Assembly: GCA_003648845.1 (NCBI GenBank)
Contig: QMQA01000039.1
Coordinates: 1-8,248 of the forward strand
Direction of reading: 5' to 3'
DNA length: 8,248 bases
Source: Candidatus Aerophobota bacterium
Lineage (GTDB): Bacteria; Aerophobota; Aerophobia; Aerophobales; B3-G15
Numbering within the stretch: position 1 is the first letter of the stretch; each line of letters begins with the position of its first letter. Shown piece by piece: positions 1-5,776 of the stretch. Below the pieces are notes generated by a model. It saw only the letters and a list, made by a program, of their open reading frames with translations, searched no databases and was not told the DNA's origin. The position numbers and the translations under genes were made by a program.

Positions 1-7
1 AATTTTT

Positions 8-1318
8 TCATTCTGAACTGCCAAATATCTCCATAAGCCGGGAAATTGACTCTTTAAAAGGGGTAAAATCTTCCAAATCCTGTCTTAGATAAGAGTTCAC
101 TCTGTCAATATATTGCAGGGCATAATCAATTTCGGGATTACTTCCCTTTACATAAGCTCCGATATTGATAAGGTCTTCTGCTTCTCTGTAAGTGGCCAGG
201 ACTTTTCTCAATTTGTTGGCTACATTCTGGTGTTGAGGAGAAACTATGTCAATCATCAGTCTGCTTACACTGTTTAAAATATCAATAGCTGGGTAATGAC
301 CTCTGGAGGCGAGGTTTCTTGAGAGGACAATGTGTCCATCAAGTATTGCCCTCACAGTATCTGAAATTGGTTCATTCATGTCATCTGCCTCTACCAGGAC
401 TGTATATAATCCGGTTATACTTCCTCTGTGGAAAGAGCCTGCCCTTTCCATTAATCTGGGCAAAAGTGAATACACCGAGGGAGGGTAAGCTCTGGTTGCT
501 GGAGGTTCACCAACAGCAATCCCTATCTCTCGCTGTGCCATGGCAAAACGAGTTACCGAATCCATCATTAAAAGCACGTGCAGACCCTGGTCCCGGAAAT
601 ACTCAGCTATAGTGGTTGCTACAAAGGCTCCTTTTACTCTGAGAAGGGGTGGTTGGTCTGAGGTAACTGCCACCACCACTGATTTTTTCAATCCTTCCTC
701 TCCCAGAATCTTCTTTAAGAAATCCTGAACCTCTCTTCCTCTCTCGCCTATAAGGGCAATTACGTTAACATCGGCTTGAGAGAAACGGGCAATTCTTCCC
801 AGAAGAATGCTTTTACCTACCCCACTTCCGGCAAATATCCCCATTCTCTGACCCTTGCCAAGGGTGATAAGTCCATCTATGGCTCTTATTCCCGTTCCCA
901 GAGGTTCTGTAATCTCCCTTCTCTCCAAGGGTGAAGGAGGCGGGTGATAAATGGATCTTTCTTCTCCTCTAATAGCACCTTTTCCGTCAAGAGGTTCTCC
1001 TACACCATTTATCACCCGACCGAGGATTTCTCCTCCTACTTTAATGCTTAAAGGATGACCGCTTGCCTTTACCACATTCCCCACACTTATCCCCTGAGCT
1101 TCCTCAACAGGCATTAAAAGAAGTCTTTTTTCCCTGAATCCCACCACCTCTGCTCTGACGTATCTATTTTCGGTCGGATAAATAAAGCAGATATCACCCA
1201 GAGAAGCGGATGGCCCTTCAGACTCAATCACCGAACCCACCATCTTAACCACCTTTCCTTGAGAGGTTATTGGGTCTACTTTTTCTATAATTTGAAGATA
1301 CGCAGGAAGTAAGCTCAT
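8..1318 (-). CDS. fliI: Flagellum-specific type III export ATPase FliI
   Basis: FliI is the F1-beta-like ATPase that powers entry of export substrates into the flagellar type III gate, at the cytoplasmic side of the MS-ring. The 436-residue product is full length. It has an N-terminal beta-barrel domain (about 20-95), Walker A AGSGVGKS at 163-170, the catalytic-glutamate region LIGERGREV at 189-197, Walker B LLMMDSVTR at 249-257, and the export-ATPase signature GEPPATRAYPPSVYSLLPRL at 270-289. The C-terminal helical domain (AYVKGSNPEIDYAL, 388-401) distinguishes it from F1/V1 subunits. The ATG overlaps the fliH TGA by 4 bases, so translation is coupled. It ends in TGA at 10-8. The next gene, usually fliJ in such operons, would lie outside the window. 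Confidence 0.97.
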   Translation of the reverse strand: MSLLPAYLQIIEKVDPITSQGKVVKMVGSVIESEGPSASLGDICFIYPTENRYVRAEVVGFREKRLLLMPVEEAQGISVGNVVKASGHPLSIKVGGEILGRVINGVGEPLDGKGAIRGEERSIYHPPPSPLERREITEPLGTGIRAIDGLITLGKGQRMGIFAGSGVGKSILLGRIARFSQADVNVIALIGERGREVQDFLKKILGEEGLKKSVVVAVTSDQPPLLRVKGAFVATTIAEYFRDQGLHVLLMMDSVTRFAMAQREIGIAVGEPPATRAYPPSVYSLLPRLMERAGSFHRGSITGLYTVLVEADDMNEPISDTVRAILDGHIVLSRNLASRGHYPAIDILNSVSRLMIDIVSPQHQNVANKLRKVLATYREAEDLINIGAYVKGSNPEIDYALQYIDRVNSYLRQDLEDFTPFKESISRLMEIFGSSE

Positions 1319-1941
1319 TCCTCCTCTCCCAGTATAGCTTTGCCTATTCTCTCAAGTTGATGTTCGATGCTTGCATTCACCAGCTGGTTTTCTGTCTCAA
1401 CCATACATCCTCCTGGTTGAATACTCTCATCTTTTTCTATTTTTATGTCAGTCCCGGCTTTACTGCAGGAGATAAGTTCCTGCTTAATCTGCATAATCTT
1501 CCCCCAATCCCGGGGATTAACTCTCACCACTATTTTTTTGTAGTTATAATCCACAACTTTCCCAAGAGCTTCCTTTACAATTTTTTTTACAATCCCCGGG
1601 TCAATGGTTACCTCTTTTCTGATAATCTTCCTGGCTATAGCTAAGGCTATCTCCACCAGTTGCCTCTCACTTTTTTTAAGAAAGTTTTGTTTTTCTATTA
1701 TCAGCTCCTCAGCTGCTCTTTTAAGTGCCTCTTCTAAAGTTAGAATGGAAGCTTCTGCTTCTTTTTTCCCTTTTTCAAACCCCTTTCTGTAAAAAATCTT
1801 TTTAATTCTTTCGAGTTCACTTTGTTGAAAGTTATTTTCTTTTATCTGAGAGTCATTATCGGAGTTGATTTTTCTTAACTCTGGCTCTTTGTTTATTCTG
1901 TGAACATTTTTCAAAGGCAGATTTAATTTCAATTTAAACAA
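1315..1941 (-). CDS. fliH: Flagellar assembly protein FliH (export ATPase regulator)
   Basis: FliH is the peripheral stalk-like partner and negative regulator of the FliI ATPase and docks it to the C-ring. The 208-residue product has a variable, charged N-terminus (1-45). A long coiled-coil-like stretch follows at about 50-105 (GFEKGKKEAEASILTLEEAL), with little of the GxxxG repeat seen in some homologues. The conserved C-domain has IARKIIRKEV near 102-111, VRVNPRDW at 139-146 and the hallmark GGCMVETENQLVNASIEHQL at 177-196. Start: a TTG at 1941 preceded by AGGAGG, overlapping the fliG end by 8 bases. No ATG occurs in the conserved N-terminal stretch. The TGA at 1317-1315 overlaps the fliI ATG (ATGA). 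Confidence 0.92.
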   Translation of the reverse strand: MFKLKLNLPLKNVHRINKEPELRKINSDNDSQIKENNFQQSELERIKKIFYRKGFEKGKKEAEASILTLEEALKRAAEELIIEKQNFLKKSERQLVEIALAIARKIIRKEVTIDPGIVKKIVKEALGKVVDYNYKKIVVRVNPRDWGKIMQIKQELISCSKAGTDIKIEKDESIQPGGCMVETENQLVNASIEHQLERIGKAILGEEE

Positions 1942-2968
1942 TTACCTCCTCCTCTTTGCCAGTTCCAATTATTATCTCTCCCCTCTCTCCTAATTCTCTA
2001 AATATGTTGGCGATTTTCTGCTGAGTTTCTTCTACCTCTTTTATCCTGACAGGTCCCATAAGTTCCATTTCTTCCTTAATAGTCTCTGCAGCCCTGGAAG
2101 ACATATTTTTAAAGAATTTTTCCCTTAGCTGTTTGCTTGCCCCTTTTAAAGCTAAGGTCAGGTCCCTTGTATCTATCTCTCTTAAGGCTCTCTGAATGGA
2201 CCGATCATCAATAGAAATAATGTCCTCAAATACGAACATCATCTGTTTCACTTCCTGGGCAAGTTCTGCATTCTTTTTTTCCAGGGTTTTTAGAATATTC
2301 TCCTGGGCAGATCGATCCATTAAATTAAGAATTTCAGCAACAGCTCTGGTTCCCCCAACTACCTGGAGTTTTTCCTGAGTAGAGATTGAGGAAAACTCCC
2401 TTCTTAAAGTTCTATCTATTTCCCGGAGCACTTCTGGAGATATCTCTCCAATATTAATAATCCTCATAGTTACATCCATCTGAAGCTGTTGAGGAAGAGA
2501 AGAAAGAATAAAAGAAGCCCTTTCTGGTTTTAGATAGGAAAGAATAAGAGCGATAGTCTGAGGATGTTCAGACTTAACAAAATTAAGTAGATGCTGAAGG
2601 TCAACTCTTTCCAGAAAATCAAAGAACAGCTCCCCTGCTTCTTTATCCGAATCTTTCCCCAGATTCTCTACAACATTCATGGCTCTGTTATTACCGAGAG
2701 CTCGACCGAGTATCTCCCGCGCATAATCCTTTCCTCCCTGAGCTAAGTAGCTGGAGGTTAAACTTAACTGATAAAATTCTTTCCAGACTTTCTTCACAAG
2801 CTCAGGAGGAACCTTCTCCCATCTGGCTATCTCTTCCGTTAGAATTTCCGCCTCCTTTCTATCCAGCTCCTGCAATATTTTTGCAGCTCTCTCCTTACCC
2901 AAACTTATGAGTAACAGAGCTGCTTTTTCCCTGCCGCTTAAGTTTTTATTATTTTTATACTCTTCCAT
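1934..2968 (-). CDS. fliG: Flagellar motor switch protein FliG
   Basis: FliG is the rotor protein of the C-ring. Its N-domain holds the FliF tail, its middle contacts FliM, and its C-domain takes torque from the stator. The 344-residue product is full length. The N-domain starts at about 10 (SGREKAALLLISLG). The EHPQ FliM-binding motif is at 134-137 in EHPQTIALILSYL, the Gly-Gly hinge at 205-206, MFVFEDI at 244-250, and the torque helix region at 255-310 carries the conserved charged pattern (REIDTRDLTLALKGAS, then MGPVRIKEVEE). The intact N-domain implies that its partner, the FliF tail, should exist. The ATG at 2968 lies inside the extended fliF frame, which suggests translational coupling, since upstream SD-like sequence is weak. 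The gene ends in TAA, 8 bases into fliH, and its last Glu codons form the fliH ribosome binding site. Confidence 0.97.
   Translation of the reverse strand: MEEYKNNKNLSGREKAALLLISLGKERAAKILQELDRKEAEILTEEIARWEKVPPELVKKVWKEFYQLSLTSSYLAQGGKDYAREILGRALGNNRAMNVVENLGKDSDKEAGELFFDFLERVDLQHLLNFVKSEHPQTIALILSYLKPERASFILSSLPQQLQMDVTMRIINIGEISPEVLREIDRTLRREFSSISTQEKLQVVGGTRAVAEILNLMDRSAQENILKTLEKKNAELAQEVKQMMFVFEDIISIDDRSIQRALREIDTRDLTLALKGASKQLREKFFKNMSSRAAETIKEEMELMGPVRIKEVEETQQKIANIFRELGERGEIIIGTGKEEEVIV
1945..1953 (-). promoter_or_regulatory. fliH: Ribosome binding site of fliH, inside the fliG 3' end
   Basis: The GAG-GAG-GAG codons for the C-terminal glutamates of FliG give two overlapping AGGAGG cores (1953-1948 and 1950-1945). 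The first lies 6 bases before the TTG at 1941. This very strong site is what supports choosing a TTG start; the TTG at codon 4 (1932) is a less well spaced alternative. Confidence 0.7.
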
Positions 2969-3116
2969 GGTTGGTAATCCACAGTTTAATTATCTGTGTT
3001 ACCTTTTGAGGCTCTCGCTCAGCTAACTGAAAGATACGTTCCCTCAGCCATCCCTCATCTTCATAAACCGGGGTCTTTTTTTGTTCACCGGCTACAGAAG
3101 GTATTTCACCTTTTAG
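2955..3116 (-). other. fliF: FliG-binding C-terminal tail of FliF downstream of the TAG
   Basis: This stretch would otherwise be a 148-base gap in an operon whose other junctions are overlaps or at most about 22 bases. In the fliF frame it encodes 53 residues: a polar linker (LKGEIPSVAGEQKKTPVYED), then an amphipathic helical region with the pattern ending in EPQKV-TQIIKLWI. That matches the known FliF tail pattern of an acidic residue and proline, then V-x-x-I-x-x-W-[LI], which inserts into the N-domain of FliG. It contains no ATG, GTG or TTG codon in frame, so it cannot easily be a separately started gene. Its TAA at 2957-2955 lies inside the start of fliG (14-base overlap), a common coupling arrangement for fliF-fliG. 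Confidence 0.85.
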
Positions 3117-4514
3117 CTATGAGGTAAGGAGTTTAATAACTCCTCGCAGGGATAAAAAGAGGATAAGAATAACTATGGCAATAATTATGTACCGGCTCAT
3201 ATATCTTATTAGCTCCCATCGTGACGACCTTTGATACTGCAACTCTTCCTCCTCCCGGGCTGAGGTATCAAAGGGAACATTGGTTACAGTGACTTTATCC
3301 CCCCGGGACTCATCATAACCTACAGCCTGTTTAACTATAGATGTGAGTTTCTCTATCTCCTCCTTGGAACGGGGAACATACTCCTTTGCTCCATCGGGAC
3401 CGGTTCGATAAGTGCCATCAACAGCGACCGCTACCGAAACTCTCTCTATATTCCCCACCCCTTTCACTATTTGTTCTATTTTTTTGTTAACCGCATATTC
3501 AACACTGCTTTCTTCTCTGGTTTCCTTTCCTGGTTTTCCCAGAGTAAGTAGATTTCCCTTCCCAAGATTGGTTGTTACTCCTGGAGCTCCCCCTACCGTT
3601 GTCTCAGTTCCTTCCGAGCTCTCTTCCTTCCGAATCTCACTTTTAACCACCTTTCCTTCGGGGTCGTAATACTCTTCCGTTCTGGTTATCTGGTCAAAAT
3701 TGAGCTTGGTATCAACCCTGACCACAGCTTTAGAAGGTCCAAGGACAGAAAGAAGGAGAGTTTGGACCTTGCTGGTAAGATACTCCTCTATCTCCCTTTT
3801 TAATTCTATCTGGCTGTTGGTAAGATAAAAAGGAGAGCTGGTCTCCTCACCTCCAAAAAGTATCCATCCTCTTTGGTCCACAATAGTTACATCTTGAATC
3901 TCTAAATCTTCCACACTCCCGGCAGTTAGCTTGGCAATTCCCATTATCTGTTCCTTTCTGAGCTTTGTCCCCGGTCTTAATTTGAGAACTACTGAAGCTC
4001 TGGGCCGGGTCTCCTCGCCTATAAAAGGAGACCTCTCGGGTAGCACAAGGTGAACTCTTGCTTTTATTATCTCATCCAGACTCTCAATACTCCGGGCAAG
4101 TTCCACCTGTAGAGCCCTCTGGTAGTTTATCCGCTCCATAAAGCTGGTCATTCCGATAAGGCTTGTGTTATCGAATATTTCAAATCCACCCCTTCCTCCT
4201 CCCGGGATTCCCTCCATAGCCAGGTTGATACGGGTCTCGTAAACCTGTGAAGCCGGGACGAAAATTGCCTTTCCTCCATCTTTGAGTTGATAGGGAACTT
4301 TAAGTTCTTTCAATCTTCTGGTTATCTCTCCAGCCTCGTCAAGAGAAAGGTCTGAGTAGAGCAATGAGTATTCCGGCCGGGTTGCCCAGCTGACAAAGAT
4401 GCAAAGTGCAATTAAAAATGCCCCTGAACTGAGAATAAAAGCTAATTTCTGTTTTGTCTCCAGTTTTTTCCAGATTGAGGTAATCTGCTGGAAAAGTTGT
4501 TTTATAAAGTCCAT
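2955..4514 (-). CDS. fliF: Flagellar MS-ring protein FliF, with in-frame TAG at codon 466
   Basis: FliF forms the inner-membrane MS-ring on which rod, export gate and switch complex assemble; its extreme C-terminus binds FliG. Residues 1-465 (4514-3120) are a standard FliF. Membrane helix 1 is at about 23-44, then come the YscJ/FliF ring domains (EYSLLYSDLSLDEA at 48-61, ARVHLVLPERSPF at 152-164). The C-terminal FliF domain follows, with a low-complexity linker near 296-335, then membrane helix 2 at about 441-462. A TAG then occurs at 3119-3117, giving a protein well short of the usual 520-570 residues and with no FliG-binding tail. The same frame continues for 53 codons to TAA at 2957-2955 and encodes that tail (EDEGWLRERIFQLAEREPQK, then VTQIIKLWI). 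Reading through gives 519 residues and a 14-base overlap with fliG. I annotate the full frame as fliF. If TAG truly terminates, the product ends at 3117 and is probably defective. AGGA lies 6 bases before the ATG. Confidence 0.9.
3098..3112 (-). promoter_or_regulatory. Small stem-loop just 3' of the fliF TAG
   Basis: Starting four bases after the TAG, AAGGT (3112-3108) can pair with ACCTT (3102-3098) across a five-base loop GAAAT. A second weak helix, GCCGG with CCGGT, lies further downstream. Structures close behind a stop codon can promote recoding, but a 5-bp stem is small and could be chance. Confidence 0.25.
3117..3119 (-). other. fliF: In-frame TAG inside fliF (candidate recoded or read-through stop)
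   Basis: The codons around it read ACC TCA TAG CTA AAA on the minus strand (Thr-Ser-stop-Leu-Lys). The position falls in the variable linker between membrane helix 2 and the FliG-binding helix, so the amino acid normally found there cannot be deduced. No frame change is needed to join the two parts. Possible explanations are UAG suppression or reassignment (for example pyrrolysine insertion), a nonsense mutation such as CAG or AAG to TAG, or a base-calling error. Confidence 0.85.
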
Positions 4515-4536
4515 CTTTTATCCTGGAAGCCTTTGT

Positions 4537-4851
4537 TTAAATCTGCATACGCATGATCTCCTTATAGGCCTCTACCAGTTTATTCCTTATCTCCATCATA
4601 AGATGAAAGGCAAGATTGGCCTCTTCGGCAGCTATCATTACCTGGTGAATACTATCAATCTCCCCGGTAATTAGCTTCTGGATAGACTCATCAGCGTTTT
4701 TCTCCAACTCGCTGACCTTATCAATGAGACCGCTCAGAATTTTCTTAAAAGAGGTCTTTTGCTGCCTGGAACCTGCGCCTTTTTCAATTTTTACCGGCAT
4801 TCCCCTTCCTGATGAGGGAAGAAGTGGCTGAACAGGTTTTTCTTCCAGCAT
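4537..4851 (-). CDS. fliE: Flagellar hook-basal body complex protein FliE
   Basis: FliE joins the MS-ring and export gate to the rod and is one of the first exported subunits. The 104-residue protein has a poorly conserved, basic, probably disordered first 35 residues. The hallmark C-terminal half follows: VMIAAEEANLAFHLMMEIRN at 71-90, then KLVEAYKEIMRMQI, which ends exactly at the usual FliE terminus. Length is normal. The start overlaps the flgC stop by one base. A 22-base gap with AGGA leads to fliF. Confidence 0.95.
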   Translation of the reverse strand: MLEEKPVQPLLPSSGRGMPVKIEKGAGSRQQKTSFKKILSGLIDKVSELEKNADESIQKLITGEIDSIHQVMIAAEEANLAFHLMMEIRNKLVEAYKEIMRMQI

Positions 4852-5264
4852 TATCTTCTCCCGATCTCCAGAGCTTTACGAGCCATGTTCTGAGCGGATT
4901 TAAAAGCAGTAAGGTTAGCCTCATAAGCCCGGGTAGAAGAAATCATGTCAATCATCTCTATAGCTATATCCACATTGGGCATGGCCACAAAACCTTCAGC
5001 ATTAGCATCCGGATGAGAAGGGTTATAAATCATTTTAAATGGAGAAGGATCGGGTAAAATTCCCACCACCTGTACTTTCTCTCCAATTCTCTTATCTAAA
5101 AGTGTGGCAAAGACAACCTCTTTTCTCCGGTAAGGTCCACCCTGAGCGGTTCTTGTAACGCGGGCATTGGCAATGTTACTGGCGATGACATTTAAGCGGA
5201 TTCTCTCCGCACTCATCCCTGAGGCACTTACCTGCATGGCAGAAAAAAGAGAGCAGGAGTCCAT
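4851..5264 (-). CDS. flgC: Flagellar basal-body rod protein FlgC
   Basis: FlgC is another proximal rod subunit that polymerises on the MS-ring together with FlgB, FlgF and FliE. The 137-residue product has the rod N-terminal motif NVIASNIANA at 25-34 and the highly conserved FlgC C-terminal block GFVAMPNVDIAIEMIDMISS, followed by TRAYEANL, at 91-118. Length is normal for the family. The start ATG at 5264 is preceded by GGGAGG at a good spacing. Its TAA shares one base with the fliE ATG (TAATG, 4853-4849), so fliE is probably translated by reinitiation. The N-terminal tail (MDSCSLFSAMQVSASGMSAE) is typical of FlgC. Confidence 0.96.
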   Translation of the reverse strand: MDSCSLFSAMQVSASGMSAERIRLNVIASNIANARVTRTAQGGPYRRKEVVFATLLDKRIGEKVQVVGILPDPSPFKMIYNPSHPDANAEGFVAMPNVDIAIEMIDMISSTRAYEANLTAFKSAQNMARKALEIGRR

Positions 5265-5283
5265 CTTTTCCTCCCTTTAAATA

Positions 5284-5652
5284 TTATCTGCCCTTAATAG
5301 CTGCTTTAATTTTCTCCAGTTTTTTACTTAAAAGCTGAACGTAAATGCTGTATCTCAGACTGTTCATGGAAAGTCTTACCATCTCTTTTTCTATATCCAC
5401 GTTGTTAAGGTCTTCCCGTAAACTGTTTGTCTGGTCTGTATGAATTTCCGGAGTTACCTGTTCAAGACTTTCTTTGTTGAGACCTTTTTTCAAAAAAGAC
5501 TTGAGTTTTTCCTCAAATATAACTCGGGAGCTTTTAAATCCCGGAGTATCTACATTGGCAATATTGCTGGCGATAACTTTATGGCGAAGAACACATACAT
5601 CGAGCATTTTTTTTAAGAGAATATAGGTTGAATCATCGTCTACCCAGCTCAT
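5284..5652 (-). CDS. flgB: Flagellar basal-body proximal rod protein FlgB
   Basis: FlgB builds the proximal rod of the flagellum in the periplasm, next to the MS-ring, and is exported by the flagellar type III apparatus. The 122-residue product carries the rod-family N-terminal signature ASNIANVDTPGFKS at 28-41. The C-terminal region at 83-103 (NNVDIEKEMVRLSMNSLRYSI family pattern) is predicted to form the packing helix. Length is slightly short of the usual 130 or so residues but both conserved ends are intact. There is no cleavable signal peptide, as expected. It is the first gene of the structural operon, preceded by AAGGAG and the -24/-12 promoter. A 19-base gap separates its TAA from flgC, so the two are surely co-transcribed. 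Confidence 0.95.
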   Translation of the reverse strand: MSWVDDDSTYILLKKMLDVCVLRHKVIASNIANVDTPGFKSSRVIFEEKLKSFLKKGLNKESLEQVTPEIHTDQTNSLREDLNNVDIEKEMVRLSMNSLRYSIYVQLLSKKLEKIKAAIKGR

Positions 5653-5658
5653 TTTTTT

Positions 5659-5664
5659 CTCCTT
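5659..5664 (-). promoter_or_regulatory. flgB: Ribosome binding site of flgB
   Basis: AAGGAG on the minus strand (5664 to 5659) sits 6 bases before the ATG at 5652 and fixes the flgB start. It is almost at the predicted 5' end of the sigma-54 transcript, so there is practically no untranslated leader in which other control elements could sit. Confidence 0.8.
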
Positions 5665-5676
5665 TTTACCGGGAAA

Positions 5677-5692
5677 TGCAAAGGTTTTGCCA
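5677..5692 (-). promoter_or_regulatory. Sigma-54 (-24/-12) promoter of the flgB operon
   Basis: The minus strand reads TGGCAAAACCTTTGCA from 5692 to 5677. The invariant GG (5691-5690) and GC (5679-5678) are separated by exactly 10 bases, and the -12 box is TTGCA, an excellent match to the sigma-54 consensus. Transcription should start around 5666, only one or two bases before the flgB ribosome binding site, so the leader would be very short. The site lies between a sigma-54 activator gene and the basal-body operon, which supports a function. Confidence 0.88.
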
Positions 5693-5776
5693 TTTTTTTA
5701 TTTTCCTGAATAATTTTTTAGACAACTCTGGTACATCCTGCTTTCTCTTTTAAGTTTTATCTTCATCTTGTGTTTA

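Noticed and set aside
296..335. Possible repeat or insertion in the FliF ring domain linker
   Set aside because: Glu/Gly/Thr-rich low-complexity linkers are normal at this point in FliF, and no nucleotide repeat is seen. (The positions given are FliF residue numbers, about 3510-3629 in the window.)
319..728. Plus-strand open frames opposite fliI, and similar ones opposite other genes
   Set aside because: They lie wholly antisense to well-conserved genes and show no domain-like sequence, which is the usual shadow of codon bias.
2969..3116. Reading the fliF-fliG interval as an ordinary intergenic spacer
   Set aside because: The fliF frame stays open across it and encodes the expected FliG-binding segment of FliF, so it is coding in nature even if the TAG is real.
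2955..3119. Programmed frameshift or separate small gene for the FliF tail
   Set aside because: Both halves are in the same frame, so no shift is needed. The tail frame has no ATG, GTG or TTG codon for independent initiation.
5698..5766. A 22-codon minus-strand frame (ATG to TAA) between the regulator gene and flgB
   Set aside because: It has no well-placed ribosome binding site and no recognisable family, and it runs up to the -24/-12 promoter. It is probably chance in AT-rich sequence.
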